A stretch of DNA of 64,000 nt from Subtercola boreus (GCF_003399635.1 NZ_NBXB01000018.1:1-64000); one strand, 5' to 3'. Counted from the first letter of the stretch, positions 34,381 to 44,484 are shown. The notes: generated by a model not told the origin, from the letters alone. Made by a program: numbers and translations.

Positions 34381-34494
34381 CGGGATCTCCTAACTGGACA
34401 CGGATAACCACAAGATAGCGTCAGCCGCCCACGTGGGGCAATGATTTTTGCTCAGCGTGTCGCGGTCAGGGATGCCTCACCCCTCCCGGCGATA

Positions 34495-34500
34495 TATAAT
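34495..34500 (+). promoter_or_regulatory. -10 box of hrcA promoter
   Basis: A perfect TATAAT within GATATATAAT, directly abutting the CIRCE element. The -35 is not clear. Confidence 0.65.
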
Positions 34501-34526
34501 TGGCACTCTGATCACGGGAGTGCTAA
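34500..34526 (+). promoter_or_regulatory. CIRCE operator for HrcA
   Basis: TTGGCACTC-N9-GAGTGCTAA, one base off the consensus TTAGCACTC-N9-GAGTGCTAA. It overlaps the last base of the -10 box, so HrcA binding would block initiation of hrcA-dnaJ. Confidence 0.92.
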
Positions 34527-34549
34527 GCCGGTCGAGGAAGGTGGGCGTC

Positions 34550-35572
34550 ATGGTCTCCGAACGCAGCCTCGAGGTTCTGCGCGTCATCGTGCACGACTAC
34601 GTCGAGTCGCGCGAACCGGTCGGATCGAAGTCGATCGTCGACCGCCACTCCTTCGGAGTCTCCGCAGCGACCATCCGCAACGACATGGCCCTCCTCGAGG
34701 AGGAGGAGCTGATCACCGCGCCCCACACCTCCTCGGGGCGCATCCCGACCGACAAGGGGTACCGGCTCTTCGTCGACCACCTGTCGGATCTGAAGCCCCT
34801 GACCACCGCCCAACGCCAGGCGATCGAGACGTTCCTCGGGTCGTCCGTCGACCTCGACGATGTGCTCGCCCGCACCGTGCGCCTGCTCTCGCAGCTCACC
34901 CAACAGGTCGCGATGGTGCAGTACCCGTCGCTGTCGACCGCGAAGGTGCGGCACATCGAAGTGGTCGCCCTCACGCCGTTCCGGCTGCTGACGGTGGTCA
35001 TCACCGACACCGGGCACGTCGAGCAGCGCATCGTCGAGGTTCCGACAGAGGTCGACGACGACTTCCTCGCCGAACTCCGAACGAGAGCCAACGCATCGGC
35101 GTCCGGCCTCGGCCTCGACGCCGCCGCCGCGCGGCTCGCCGAGTTCAGCGACCAGTTCGTGCCCGAGCGACAGGCCGCCGTTGCCGCTGTGAGCAGGGCG
35201 CTCATCGAACAGGTCACCGCGAACCGGCAGGAGAAGCTCATCATCGCCGGGGCCGCGAATCTCGTGCGCACGGAGGGCGATTTCGCCGGCAGCATCCTCC
35301 CCGTGCTCGAGGCGGTCGAGGAGCAGGTGGTGCTCCTCCGCCTGTTCAGCGAGATGCAGGCCGACCAGCACGGCATGTCGGTGCGGATCGGCCGGGAGAA
35401 CGCGTCGTTCGGCCTGTCCGAGACCTCGGTGCTCGCGAGCGGCTACAGCGGCGCCGGTTCGGCGGTTGCACGGCTGGGTGTGCTCGGCCCGACGCGCATG
35501 GACTACTCCACGAACATCCAGGCCGTGCGGGCAGTCGCCCGGTACCTCTCGAAGAGCCTGGGCGAGAACTGA
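34550..35572 (+). CDS. hrcA: Heat-inducible transcription repressor HrcA
   Basis: 340 residues. An N-terminal winged helix includes SERSLEVLRVIVHDYVESREPVGSKSIVDRHSFGVSAATIRNDMALLEEEELI, then PHTSSGRIPTDKGYRLFVD, the HrcA hallmark. The rest is a GAF-like dimerisation region. HrcA represses chaperone genes at CIRCE sites and needs GroEL to fold. The ATG at 34550 lies 24 bases after the CIRCE element; a frame opening at 34448 would read through the promoter and is rejected. It is followed by dnaJ. Confidence 0.95.
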   Translation: MVSERSLEVLRVIVHDYVESREPVGSKSIVDRHSFGVSAATIRNDMALLEEEELITAPHTSSGRIPTDKGYRLFVDHLSDLKPLTTAQRQAIETFLGSSVDLDDVLARTVRLLSQLTQQVAMVQYPSLSTAKVRHIEVVALTPFRLLTVVITDTGHVEQRIVEVPTEVDDDFLAELRTRANASASGLGLDAAAARLAEFSDQFVPERQAAVAAVSRALIEQVTANRQEKLIIAGAANLVRTEGDFAGSILPVLEAVEEQVVLLRLFSEMQADQHGMSVRIGRENASFGLSETSVLASGYSGAGSAVARLGVLGPTRMDYSTNIQAVRAVARYLSKSLGEN

Positions 35573-35627
35573 CGCCCGCCCCTCCCGACTTTTCACCTCC
35601 ATTCACCAAACAAAGGAGAAGCCCTTC

Positions 35628-36752
35628 GTGGCTGACCACTACGACGTTCTCGGTGTCGAACGCACCGCTACCCCCGACGAGATCAAGAAGGCCTACCGCA
35701 GGCTCGCGCGCGAGCTGCACCCCGACGTGAACTCGGCTCCGGATGCCGAGGAGCGCTTCAAGGCGGTGACCCACGCCTATGACGTGCTGAGCGATCCCGG
35801 GCAGCGCCAGAGCTACGATCGCGGGCCGCAGGCCGGCTTCGGGGGCGGTGGCGGTGGTGGCGGGGCCCAGGGATTCGGCGGCTTCGGCGACATTTTCGAG
35901 ACGTTTTTCGGCGGCCAGCAGGGCGGCCAGCGCGGCCCCCGCTCGCGCGCCGAACGCGGACAGGATGCGCTGCTCCGCGTGGAGGTCGACCTCAGCGAGG
36001 TCATCTTCGGCACGCACCGCGACCTGGAGGTCGACACCGCGATCCTCTGCGAGACGTGTGAGGGCTCCTGCGCCCAGCCGGGCACCCACGAGGTGACCTG
36101 CGACATCTGCCACGGCAGCGGCCAGATCTCCCGCACGGTGCGTTCGCTCCTCGGCAACGTGATGACGTCGTCGCCCTGCGGCACCTGCCGCGGCTACGGC
36201 ACAATCATCCCCGCCCCCTGCGTCACCTGCCAGGGTCAGGGCCGCATCCGCGCCCGTCGCACCATCCCGGTCGACATTCCCGCTGGCGTCGACACCGGTC
36301 TTCGCCTGCAGATGCCGTCCCAGGGTGAGGTGGGCCCGGCCGGCGGGCCGCAGGGAGACCTCTACCTCGAGGTGAAGGTACGCCACCACGACATCTTCAG
36401 CCGGAACGGCGACGACCTGCTCTGCACTCTCGAAGTGCAGATGTGGGATGCCGTTCTCGGCACGATGACCACCTTGAAGGCGCTCGACGGCGACGTCGAG
36501 GTCGAGGTGAAGCCGGGTATCCAGAGCTCAGAGGTATTGACGATCAAGTCCCGCGGCGTGACGAAGCTCCGAGGCGGTGGTCGGGGGGATCTCAAGATCG
36601 GCATCCAGGTGGTCACGCCGACCAAGCTCGACCACAAGCAGAAGGAGCTCATGAAGCAGCTCGCCTCTGCGCACAAGTACCCGGCGCCGTCGCTCGGGCA
36701 GTTCCAGCAGGGCCTGTTCTCGAAGCTCCGCGACCGTTTCATGAACGCCTGA
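35628..36752 (+). CDS. dnaJ: Chaperone protein DnaJ (DnaJ2 type)
   Basis: 374 residues. The J domain (1-65) has HPD at 31-33, needed to stimulate DnaK ATPase. A Gly-rich linker comes next, then four zinc-binding repeats: CETCEGSC, CDICHGSG, CGTCRGYG and CVTCQGQG. The first repeat ends in Cys instead of Gly. C-terminal substrate-binding domains follow. The start is GTG at 35628 with AAAGGAG upstream; sequence further upstream lies inside hrcA. The hrcA-dnaJ pairing under CIRCE marks the second, heat-shock-regulated DnaJ of actinobacteria. Confidence 0.94.
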   Translation: MADHYDVLGVERTATPDEIKKAYRRLARELHPDVNSAPDAEERFKAVTHAYDVLSDPGQRQSYDRGPQAGFGGGGGGGGAQGFGGFGDIFETFFGGQQGGQRGPRSRAERGQDALLRVEVDLSEVIFGTHRDLEVDTAILCETCEGSCAQPGTHEVTCDICHGSGQISRTVRSLLGNVMTSSPCGTCRGYGTIIPAPCVTCQGQGRIRARRTIPVDIPAGVDTGLRLQMPSQGEVGPAGGPQGDLYLEVKVRHHDIFSRNGDDLLCTLEVQMWDAVLGTMTTLKALDGDVEVEVKPGIQSSEVLTIKSRGVTKLRGGGRGDLKIGIQVVTPTKLDHKQKELMKQLASAHKYPAPSLGQFQQGLFSKLRDRFMNA

Positions 36753-36789
36753 GCGAGCGGATGACTGCACAGCACAGGAGCGCGCGAGC

Positions 36790-37566
36790 ATGAGTTCGCT
36801 CTTCATCCGCAAAGACCTCGCATCGATCCCGCACGAGGTGCGCGACGTCGTCTCGCTGCACGGCGAGGAGCAGAAGCATGCCGTCACGGTGAACCGCATC
36901 CGGGTCGGCGAGGCGACGTCGATCGGCGACGGCCGTGGCCTCGTTGTGAGCGGGCCGGTCATCGCCGTGTCGGGTTCGGTGCTGAGCATCGCCGTCACCG
37001 ATGTCGAGCAGGTCGCCCCGACGCCGCATCGCATCCATCTCGTGCAGGCGCTCGCAAAGGGCGACAGGGACGAATTGGCCGTGCAGGCGGCGACCGAGCT
37101 CGGTGTCGCGCGGGTCTCGCCGTGGGCGGCGGAGCGCTCGGTATCGCGCTGGGTCGGGCCGAAGATCGCCAAGGGACTGGATCGCTGGCGCACCATCGTG
37201 CGGGAGGCCACGAAGCAGTCGATCCAGGCCTGGGTGCCGGAGGTCGGTCACCTGATGTCGACGAAAGACCTGGTGGCGCTGGCCGCAGGTTCGCGGATGC
37301 TCGTGCTCGACCCGACCGCGGAGCTCTCGCTGACCGCGGTCGACCTCGGCGACACCGGCGATCCCGAAGGCGGTGCCGGCACGGATCCCGGCATCGACCT
37401 CGTTCTCGTCGTCGGGCCGGAGGGCGGGATCGCGCCCGGCGAACTCGACGCGCTGGAGGCGGCCGATGCGACCCGCGTGAAGCTCGGGACGGGCATCCTC
37501 CGCACCTCCACCGCAGGTCCCGTGGCGATCGCCGTGCTGAACGTGCGGCTCGGCACCTGGAGCTGA
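36790..37566 (+). CDS. rsmE: 16S rRNA (uracil(1498)-N3)-methyltransferase
   Basis: 258 residues in a SPOUT trefoil-knot methyltransferase. The C-terminal knot motifs LVVGPEGGIAPGELDALEA and LGTGILRTSTAGPVAIAVL are characteristic of RsmE, as is RWRTIVREATKQSIQAWVPEV. It methylates U1498 of 16S rRNA using SAM. The ATG at 36790 follows CACAGGAG. It is next to dnaJ in the hrcA-dnaJ-rsmE order common to Gram-positive bacteria. Confidence 0.93.
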   Translation: MSSLFIRKDLASIPHEVRDVVSLHGEEQKHAVTVNRIRVGEATSIGDGRGLVVSGPVIAVSGSVLSIAVTDVEQVAPTPHRIHLVQALAKGDRDELAVQAATELGVARVSPWAAERSVSRWVGPKIAKGLDRWRTIVREATKQSIQAWVPEVGHLMSTKDLVALAAGSRMLVLDPTAELSLTAVDLGDTGDPEGGAGTDPGIDLVLVVGPEGGIAPGELDALEAADATRVKLGTGILRTSTAGPVAIAVLNVRLGTWS

Positions 37567-37634
37567 TGACCTGCCCCTGCCGGATCGCGCTACGCCCACA
37601 GCAGAAGGCCCGGTGCGCTGTCAGGGGCTCCGCT

Positions 37635-37640
37635 TAAGAT
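37635..37640 (+). promoter_or_regulatory. -10 box of a probable leaderless promoter (HIT-phoH operon)
   Basis: TAAGAT, six bases before the ATG at 37647. Confidence 0.5.
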
Positions 37641-37646
37641 GAGGGC

Positions 37647-38006
37647 ATGCCAGATCTCGTAGAACCGTCGATCTTCACCCGCATCGCGCGGAGGGAAATC
37701 CCGGCGACCATCCTCGCCGAGACCGATCGTGTGATCGCCTTCGTCGACGTCGCGCCGAAGGCCCCCGTGCACATCCTCGTCGTGCCGAAGACCGAGCAGT
37801 ACGCAAACGTCGTCGAGCTGGCCGCCGGCGACCCGGGGCTCCTCGCCGAGGTCGTCGAGCTGGCGAACCAGCTGGCCGCCGAGCACTCCGACGGTGACTT
37901 CCGCCTCGTCTTCAACACCGGTGCCGGCTCCGGCCAGACCGTTTTCCACGTACACGCCCATGTTCTGTCGGGCAACCTCCAGGAAGGTTCACTTGCCACG
38001 TTCTGA
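37647..38006 (+). CDS. HIT family hydrolase (HinT-like)
   Basis: 119 residues. SIFTRIARREIPATILAETDRVIAFVDVAPKAPVHILVVPK starts the HIT fold and the histidine triad is HVHAH (101-105). HinT-type enzymes hydrolyse adenosine 5'-phosphoramidates and acyl-adenylates. It overlaps the start of phoH by 14 bases and heads the HIT-phoH-ybeY-corC-era chain, an arrangement common in actinobacteria. Confidence 0.92.
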   Translation: MPDLVEPSIFTRIARREIPATILAETDRVIAFVDVAPKAPVHILVVPKTEQYANVVELAAGDPGLLAEVVELANQLAAEHSDGDFRLVFNTGAGSGQTVFHVHAHVLSGNLQEGSLATF

Positions 38007-39018
38007 GAACAGCACCACGACGTCCGACGCCGTCATCCAGGTCGACGGGCTCGCCATGGTGCGCCTGCTCGGCCCCCAGGACAGGCTGGTCACGCTGGTC
38101 GAGAAGCAGTATCCGTCGGTGAGCATCCACGTGCGGGGCAACCAGATCACACTGCAGGGGCCCAACGGCGACGTCGAAGCCGCGCGCCGGCTGGTCGACG
38201 AGTTGGTCGAGATGGTGCGGAACGGCAACGAGGAACTCACCGAGATCGAGGTGACCGCTTCGGCGCGCATGCTCGACACGGGCAGTTCGGTGTCGCCGTC
38301 GGCTGCGCTCGGTGAGCCGATCGTCTCGAGCCGCGGCAAGACGGTGCGCGCGAAGACGCTCGGCCAGAAGAAGTACGTCGACGCCATCGATGAGAACACC
38401 ATCGTCTTCGGCATCGGTCCGGCAGGAACGGGCAAGACCTACCTGGCGATGGCCAAGGCGGTGCAGGCCCTGCAGCGCAAAGAGGTCAACCGCATCATCC
38501 TCACCCGTCCGGCGGTCGAGGCCGGCGAACGGCTCGGCTACCTGCCCGGTTCCCTGACCGACAAGATCGATCCCTACCTCCGGCCACTCTTCGATGCGCT
38601 GAACGAGATGCTGGATCCCGAGATCGTGCCGAAGCTGCTCGCGACGGGCACGATCGAGGTCGCGCCGCTCGCCTACATGCGCGGGCGCACCCTCAACGAC
38701 TCGTTCATCGTGCTCGACGAAGCGCAGAACACGACGCCCGAGCAGATGAAGATGTTCCTGACCCGCCTCGGCTTCGGCTCCCGGATGGTCGTCACCGGCG
38801 ACATCACCCAGATCGACCTGCCGCTTGGAACGAGTGGACTGCAGGTCGTACGCGGCGTGCTCGACGGGATCGAGGACATCCACTTCGCTACGCTGACGAG
38901 TGAAGACGTCGTGCGGCACACGCTGGTGGGCCAGATCGTCGACGCCTACACGAAGTACGACCAGATCCAGTTGGCCAAACGAGACAGCGCCGCAGCCCGG
39001 CGAGGAGAACGCGCATGA
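37993..39018 (+). CDS. phoH: PhoH-like ATPase
   Basis: 341 residues. A short KH-like N-terminal segment precedes the PhoH P-loop domain with Walker A GPAGTGKT (142-149), the block [34 protein letters not shown], Walker [22 protein letters not shown] and GDITQIDLP. PhoH ATPases are linked to RNA metabolism with YbeY. TTG at 37993 is chosen as start because AGGAAGG lies at 37981-37987; it overlaps the HIT gene. The frame opens further upstream inside that gene without a ribosome binding site. Its stop overlaps ybeY by four bases. Confidence 0.93.
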   Translation: MPRSENSTTTSDAVIQVDGLAMVRLLGPQDRLVTLVEKQYPSVSIHVRGNQITLQGPNGDVEAARRLVDELVEMVRNGNEELTEIEVTASARMLDTGSSVSPSAALGEPIVSSRGKTVRAKTLGQKKYVDAIDENTIVFGIGPAGTGKTYLAMAKAVQALQRKEVNRIILTRPAVEAGERLGYLPGSLTDKIDPYLRPLFDALNEMLDPEIVPKLLATGTIEVAPLAYMRGRTLNDSFIVLDEAQNTTPEQMKMFLTRLGFGSRMVVTGDITQIDLPLGTSGLQVVRGVLDGIEDIHFATLTSEDVVRHTLVGQIVDAYTKYDQIQLAKRDSAAARRGERA

Positions 39019-39482
39019 GCATCGAAGTGAACAACGAGTCGTCGATCCCTGTCGACGAGAACGCGTTGTTGCGGTTGTCGACGTATGCGCTACAGCAGAT
39101 GCACGTGCATCCCGATGCAGAGCTAGCGATCGTCCTGGTCGATGAGGCTGCGATGGAACAACTGCATGTGCAGTGGATGGACGAGCCCGGCCCCACCGAC
39201 GTGCTGAGCTTCCCGATGGACGAACTGCGGCCCGGCACCGAAGACGCACCGACCCCCGCCGGACTCCTCGGCGACGTCGTGCTCTGCCCGCAGGTCGCAG
39301 AGGGTCAGGCCCAGACCGCCGGTCACTCGACTCTCGAAGAGCTGTTGCTCCTGACGACCCACGGCATCCTGCACCTGCTCGGCTTCGACCACGCAGAACC
39401 CGATGAAGAGAAAGAGATGTTCGGAATCCAGGGCGACATCCTCGTCGGATTCGCTCTCAAGGAGCGCCGCCGCCGCGCATGA
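39015..39482 (+). CDS. ybeY: Endoribonuclease YbeY
   Basis: 155 residues. The zinc site H-x3-H-x5-H is [11 protein letters not shown] with H116, H120 and H126. DVLSFPMDE and [12 protein letters not shown] are family blocks. YbeY takes part in 16S rRNA 3' maturation and ribosome quality control. The ATG overlaps the phoH stop (ATGA at 39015-39018) and the TGA overlaps the corC start, so the three are translationally coupled. Confidence 0.95.
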   Translation: MSIEVNNESSIPVDENALLRLSTYALQQMHVHPDAELAIVLVDEAAMEQLHVQWMDEPGPTDVLSFPMDELRPGTEDAPTPAGLLGDVVLCPQVAEGQAQTAGHSTLEELLLLTTHGILHLLGFDHAEPDEEKEMFGIQGDILVGFALKERRRRA

Positions 39483-40801
39483 CCACTCTTCCCTTCGTCG
39501 GACCGTTCATCGCCATAGCGCTGGCGCTGGTGGCTCTCGGCGGCTTCTTCGCCTCGGCTGATTCAGCGATGGCGTCGCTCTCACGGGCCGACATCCTCGA
39601 CCTCGCCGAGAGAGCCCGTGCCAAACGATCGATTCGGGCTATCGCCGAAGACACCGGCGCGCACATCAACGTCGTCAACTTCGTGCGGGTCGTGGCCGAG
39701 ACCTCCGCAGCGGTGCTCGTGACCATCGCCCTGTCGGCGACCTTCGAACAGATCTGGGTCGTGCTGCTGCTCGCCATCCTGATCATGACCGGGGTGTCGT
39801 TCGTGCTCGTCGGGTCGAGCCCGCGGAGCGTCGGCCGGGTGCACGCCCGGGGTGTGCTGATCGCGAGCGCCCTGCCCGTTCATCTGCTGCGGGTGCTGCT
39901 CGGGCCGATCGCGAACGCGCTTGTGCTGATCGGCAACCGCGTCACGCCGGGTCGGGTGCGCTCCGCATCGTTCTCGTCGGAGGAGCAGCTGCTCAGCATG
40001 GTCGACGAGGCCACCGAGCTCGATGTGCTCGAAGAAGACGATCGCGAGCTCATCCACTCGATCATCGAATTCAACGACACGGTCGTTCGCGAGGTGATGC
40101 TGCCCCGCACCGACATGGTCACGGTCGAGCACGATGCCTCCGTCGGCCAGAGCATGGGCCTCTTCCTCAGCCGGGGGGTGAGCCGGATGCCCGTGGTGCA
40201 GGGCAGTGTCGACGAGATCATCGGCGTGCTCTACCTCCGCGACGCCGCGCGGCTCACCTACGAGAAGCCGAAGCAGGTCGACATCGTCACCGCCGACAGC
40301 CTGGCGAGGCCTGCCCTCTTCATCCCGGAGTCGAAGAAGGTCGACGACACGCTCAGGCAGATGCAGCTCGAGTCGAACCACCTCGCCATGGTCGTCGACG
40401 AGTACGGCGGAATCGCCGGCCTCGTCACCATGGAGGATCTCATCGAAGAGCTCGTCGGCGACATCTCCGACGAGTACGACCGCGAGAACGTCGAGGTCGA
40501 GGAGCTCGCCTTCGGCGAGTACCGTGTCAGTGCAAGGCTCGCCGTCGACGAACTCGGCGAACTCTTCGGCCTCGAACTCGACGACGACGACGTGGACTCC
40601 GTCGGAGGCCTCCTCGGCAAGGCCCTCGGGCGGCTGCCCGTACCAGGCTCCGTCGCACACGTCGCCGGGCTCACCCTCACCGCCGAACGCACCGATCGCC
40701 GCCGGCGCATCAGCACCGTGCTCGTCACCCGCGACGCCGACTCGCCGGCCGCCACCACCCTTCCTCTCTCATCCCTCACCACCGAAAAGGACCCCCGATG
40801 A
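39479..40801 (+). CDS. CNNM/CorC-type transporter-associated protein (DUF21, CBS, CorC_HlyC)
   Basis: 440 residues. An N-terminal membrane domain (DUF21/CNNM, about 1-180) has three to four helices. A CBS pair (about 195-330) includes [20 protein letters not shown] and [29 protein letters not shown]. The C-terminal CorC_HlyC domain includes [20 protein letters not shown]. Relatives function in Mg or Co efflux; the older name is hemolysin. It sits between ybeY and era, joined to both by ATGA overlaps. Confidence 0.88.
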   Translation: MTTLPFVGPFIAIALALVALGGFFASADSAMASLSRADILDLAERARAKRSIRAIAEDTGAHINVVNFVRVVAETSAAVLVTIALSATFEQIWVVLLLAILIMTGVSFVLVGSSPRSVGRVHARGVLIASALPVHLLRVLLGPIANALVLIGNRVTPGRVRSASFSSEEQLLSMVDEATELDVLEEDDRELIHSIIEFNDTVVREVMLPRTDMVTVEHDASVGQSMGLFLSRGVSRMPVVQGSVDEIIGVLYLRDAARLTYEKPKQVDIVTADSLARPALFIPESKKVDDTLRQMQLESNHLAMVVDEYGGIAGLVTMEDLIEELVGDISDEYDRENVEVEELAFGEYRVSARLAVDELGELFGLELDDDDVDSVGGLLGKALGRLPVPGSVAHVAGLTLTAERTDRRRRISTVLVTRDADSPAATTLPLSSLTTEKDPR

Positions 40802-41712
40802 TCGGCTCCGACATCGTCACCGACCCCGACTTCCGCGCAGGGTTCGTCTCCTTCGTCGGGAGGCCGAACGTCGGCAAGTCGACCCTCACCAACGCGCTTG
40901 TCGGCGAGAAGATCGCCATCACCTCGTCGAAGCCACAGACGACCCGCCGCGCCATCCGGGGCGTCGTGCACCGGCCCGACGGCCAACTGATCCTCGTCGA
41001 CACCCCTGGCATGCACCGCCCGCGCACGCTGCTCGGTGAGCGATTGAACGCGGTGGTGCAGTCGACTCTCGGAGACGTGGACGTGATCGGCTTCTGCGTC
41101 CCCGCCGATGAGAAGCTGGGCCCCGGCGACAGGTTCATCAACGAGCAGCTCGACGCGTTTCCCAAGGCGAAGAAGGTGGCGATCGTCACCAAGATCGATG
41201 CAGCCTCCCGCCCGGCCGTCGCCGAACAGCTGCTGGCCATCTCGGAGCTCCGCCCGTGGGAGGCGATCATCCCCATCTCCTCGACCAGCAACCTGCAGCT
41301 CGACATCCTCACCGCCGAACTGATCAAACTGCTGCCGCGCTCTGCCAAGCTGTACCCCGACGACCAGACCACCGACGAAGGTCTCGAGGCGCGCGTCTCC
41401 GAACTTATCCGCGAGGCGGCGCTCGAAGGGGTACAGGATGAACTCCCGCACTCGATCGCCGTCACGATCGACGACATGATCGAGCGCGATGACCGCGAAC
41501 TGATCGAGATCTACGCGAACCTCTTCGTCGAGCGCGACAGCCAGAAGGGCATCATCATCGGCAAGTCGGGTTCGCGGCTCGGCGAGGTCGGGGCCCGGGC
41601 GCGGGCATCCATCGAACCGCTCCTCGGCAAGCAGGTCTTCCTGAGCATCCGCGTCAAGGTGGCCAAGGAGTGGCAACGAGACGCCAAACAGCTGGGCAGG
41701 CTCGGATTCTGA
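40798..41712 (+). CDS. era: GTPase Era
   Basis: 304 residues. G1 is GRPNVGKST (21-29), G3 DTPGMH, G4 TKID. The C-terminal KH domain includes VERDSQKGIIIGKSGSRLGEVGARARASIEPLLGKQVFLSIRVKV, which contacts the 3' end of 16S rRNA. Era monitors 30S maturation. The ATG overlaps the preceding stop by four bases. The effector loop KPQTTRRAIRGVVH is typical. It ends the operon. Confidence 0.96.
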   Translation: MIGSDIVTDPDFRAGFVSFVGRPNVGKSTLTNALVGEKIAITSSKPQTTRRAIRGVVHRPDGQLILVDTPGMHRPRTLLGERLNAVVQSTLGDVDVIGFCVPADEKLGPGDRFINEQLDAFPKAKKVAIVTKIDAASRPAVAEQLLAISELRPWEAIIPISSTSNLQLDILTAELIKLLPRSAKLYPDDQTTDEGLEARVSELIREAALEGVQDELPHSIAVTIDDMIERDDRELIEIYANLFVERDSQKGIIIGKSGSRLGEVGARARASIEPLLGKQVFLSIRVKVAKEWQRDAKQLGRLGF

Positions 41713-41751
41713 CGTGGTGCGCTCCCGGCGCGGCAGGCGACCATTGACCGC

Positions 41752-41757
41752 TAACCT
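41752..41757 (+). promoter_or_regulatory. -10 box of a probable leaderless dapA promoter
   Basis: TAACCT, six bases before the GTG at 41764. Confidence 0.45.
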
Positions 41758-41763
41758 GTAATC

Positions 41764-42747
41764 GTGGCTGCAGTGAACCCCCAGAACCCGTTCGGCCAGG
41801 TGCTCGTCGCCCTGGTCACCCCCTTCACCGCCGACGGCGAAGTCGATTGGGCCAGCGTCGAGAAGCACATCGACACGGTGATCAACGACGGTGCCGACGG
41901 AATCGTGGTTTCGGGAACGACGGGTGAGACATCCACCCTGACCGACGCCGAGAAGGTCAGACTCGTCGAAGTGGGCAAGTCGGTGTCCGACGGCCGCGCC
42001 AAGATCATCACGGGCGGCGGTTCGAATGAGACCGCCCACGCCATGCAGCTCGCCAAACAGAGCGAGAAGGCCGGTGCCGACGGCAACCTCGTCGTCACGC
42101 CGTACTACAACAAGCCCACACCCGCGGGAGTGCTGACACACTTCCGGATGATCGCTGACGCGACCGATCTGCCGGTCATCCTGTACGACATTCCCGGTCG
42201 CACGGGCATTCCCATCACGTACGAGACCATCCTGCGTGCGGCGAAGCACCCCAACATCCTCGCCATCAAAGACGCCAAGGGCGACTTCAGCGAGGTCAGC
42301 CGGGTGCTGAACCAGACCGACCTGATGTACTTCTCAGGCGACGACTCGAACGTGCTCCCGGCGCTGTCGATCGGTGCGACGGGGCTCATCGGCGTCACCA
42401 ACAACATCGCCGCACGGCCCTACCGCATCATGATCGACGCCGTGAACGCCGGAGATCTGGCCACGGCCACCACGATGCACCAGGCGCTCGAACCGCTCGT
42501 GCGGGCCACCATGACGCACGTGCCCGGCACTGTCGCAGCGAAGTACATCCTGCATGGCCTCGGCCGCATCGCGAGCCCCCGCGTCAGGCTTCCCCTTGTC
42601 GGCCCCGAAGAATGGGAGGCTGCGAAAATCGAAGACGAGATCGATCTCGTGCGGAGCATCCCCGGGGTCAGCTTCACCAATTTCCGACCCGACCGAAACG
42701 CAGCCGCCGGTGGCGCGCTGCCCAAGATTCCTGGCACAACCCGCTAG
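41764..42747 (+). CDS. dapA: 4-hydroxy-tetrahydrodipicolinate synthase
   Basis: 327 residues, slightly longer than the usual 295-310. It condenses pyruvate with aspartate semialdehyde, the first step specific to lysine and diaminopimelate. Catalytic positions are visible: GTTGE at 51-55, Tyr115 in YYN, Tyr141 and Schiff-base Lys169 in AIKDAKGD. The start is GTG at 41764 behind a leaderless-type -10. The C-terminal 20 residues are an extension. It is followed by rnj, a common actinobacterial arrangement. Confidence 0.94.
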   Translation: MAAVNPQNPFGQVLVALVTPFTADGEVDWASVEKHIDTVINDGADGIVVSGTTGETSTLTDAEKVRLVEVGKSVSDGRAKIITGGGSNETAHAMQLAKQSEKAGADGNLVVTPYYNKPTPAGVLTHFRMIADATDLPVILYDIPGRTGIPITYETILRAAKHPNILAIKDAKGDFSEVSRVLNQTDLMYFSGDDSNVLPALSIGATGLIGVTNNIAARPYRIMIDAVNAGDLATATTMHQALEPLVRATMTHVPGTVAAKYILHGLGRIASPRVRLPLVGPEEWEAAKIEDEIDLVRSIPGVSFTNFRPDRNAAAGGALPKIPGTTR

Positions 42748-42791
42748 AACGCGGCACTTCTCACAACTCAACACACACTCAAGGAGGGCAT

Positions 42792-44468
42792 ATGCCCAAT
42801 ACTTCATACGAACCCCGTCCCCTCGAAAAAGACACCCTGCGGGTCATCCCGATCGGTGGTCTCGGCGAGATCGGTCGCAACATGACCGTCTTCGAGATCA
42901 ACGGCAAGCTGCTGATCGTCGACTGCGGCGTGCTCTTCCCCGAGGAGACCCAGCCCGGCGTCGACCTGATCCTGCCCGACTTCTCGCTCGTCAAGAACCG
43001 CCTGCACGACGTTGTCGGCATCGTGCTCACCCACGGCCACGAAGACCACATCGGCGCGGTTCCCTATCTGCTGCGCCTCAAGAACGACATCCCTCTGATC
43101 GGATCGGGCCTCACGCTCGCCCTCGTCGAGGCGAAGCTTAAAGAGCACCGCATCAAGCCCTACACCTTCCAGGTCGAAGAGGGCCAGATCGAGAAGATGG
43201 GCCCGTTCGAACTCGAATTCGTGGCCGTGAACCACTCGATTCCGGATGCCCTGGCCGTCGCCATCAAGACGGTGGCCGGTGTCGTGCTCCACACTGGCGA
43301 CTTCAAGATGGACCAGCTTCCGCTCGACAACCGCATCACCGACCTCCGCGCCTTCGCCCGGCTCGGTGAGGCCGGCGTCGACCTGTTCCTCTCCGACTCG
43401 ACCAACGCCGACGTTCCCGGCTTCACGCCCTCTGAGCGCACCATCGGCCCCGTGCTCGAGAGCGTCATCGCGAAGGCCCCGCGCCGGGTCATCGTCGCGA
43501 GCTTCTCTTCTCACGTGCACCGTGTGCAGCAGGTTCTGGATGCGGCCCACGCCAACGGGCGCCGTGTGGCGTTGCTCGGCCGTTCCATGGTTCGCAACAT
43601 GGGTATCGCCGAAGAGCTCGGCTATCTCAAAGTGCCTGAAGGCGTGCTCATCGACTTCAAGAAGGCCGGCGACATCCCCGACGACAAGATCGTCTACATG
43701 TCGACCGGTTCGCAGGGCGAGCCGATGGCCGTGCTCTCGCGGATGGCCAACCTCGAGCACCAGATCGAGGTCGGGCCGGGCGACACCGTCATCCTGGCGT
43801 CCTCGCTGATCCCCGGGAATGAGAACGCGGTCTACCGCGTCATCAACGGGCTGACGAAGCTCGGTGCGACGGTCGTCCACAAGGGCAACGCCAAGGTACA
43901 CGTCTCCGGGCACGCCTCGGCGGGCGAACTTCTGTACTGCTACAACATCCTGAAGCCGAAGAACGTGATGCCGGTGCACGGCGAGTACCGTCACCTCGTG
44001 GCGAACGCGCAGCTCGCCATCGAGACCGGTGTGCCGGCGCGCAACACGATCCTCGCCGACGACGGAACCGTCGTCGACCTGCGCGATGGTGTCGCGACGG
44101 TCGTCGGCCAGTACGACCTCGGCTTCGTCTACGTCGACGGGCAGACCGTCGGCGAGGTCACCGACGACGACCTGAAGGACCGCCTCGTGCTGAGCGAAGA
44201 GGGCTTCATCTCGGTCATCGTCGTGATCGAGGCGGGCACCGGCCGCATCGTCGTGGGCCCCGAGATCCACGCAAAGGGCTTCGCCGAAGACGACTCGGTC
44301 TTCGACAAGGTCAAGCCGAAGATCGCCGCGGCCCTCGCCGAAGCGGTCGGCAACGGCACGCGCGACACTCACGCCCTGCAGCAGGTCGTTCGCCGCACGG
44401 CCGGCCGCTGGGTCAACACGGCCTACCGTCGCCGCCCGATGATCGTGCCGGTCGTCATCGAGGCGTAA
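42792..44468 (+). CDS. rnj: Ribonuclease J
   Basis: 558 residues in the metallo-beta-lactamase/beta-CASP family. The zinc motif is HGHEDH (81-86). The beta-CASP domain has ASFSSHVHRVQQVLDAA and STGSQGEPMAVLSRMAN, and NAKVHVSGHASAGELLYCYNILKPKNVMPVHGEYRHL carries later ligands. It combines endonuclease and 5'-3' exonuclease activities in mRNA and rRNA processing. The ATG at 42792 has a strong AAGGAGGG at 42781-42788. The longer frame upstream lies in dapA. A terminator follows. Confidence 0.95.
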   Translation: MPNTSYEPRPLEKDTLRVIPIGGLGEIGRNMTVFEINGKLLIVDCGVLFPEETQPGVDLILPDFSLVKNRLHDVVGIVLTHGHEDHIGAVPYLLRLKNDIPLIGSGLTLALVEAKLKEHRIKPYTFQVEEGQIEKMGPFELEFVAVNHSIPDALAVAIKTVAGVVLHTGDFKMDQLPLDNRITDLRAFARLGEAGVDLFLSDSTNADVPGFTPSERTIGPVLESVIAKAPRRVIVASFSSHVHRVQQVLDAAHANGRRVALLGRSMVRNMGIAEELGYLKVPEGVLIDFKKAGDIPDDKIVYMSTGSQGEPMAVLSRMANLEHQIEVGPGDTVILASSLIPGNENAVYRVINGLTKLGATVVHKGNAKVHVSGHASAGELLYCYNILKPKNVMPVHGEYRHLVANAQLAIETGVPARNTILADDGTVVDLRDGVATVVGQYDLGFVYVDGQTVGEVTDDDLKDRLVLSEEGFISVIVVIEAGTGRIVVGPEIHAKGFAEDDSVFDKVKPKIAAALAEAVGNGTRDTHALQQVVRRTAGRWVNTAYRRRPMIVPVVIEA

Positions 44469-44484
44469 TCCAGCTTTCCGTTGG

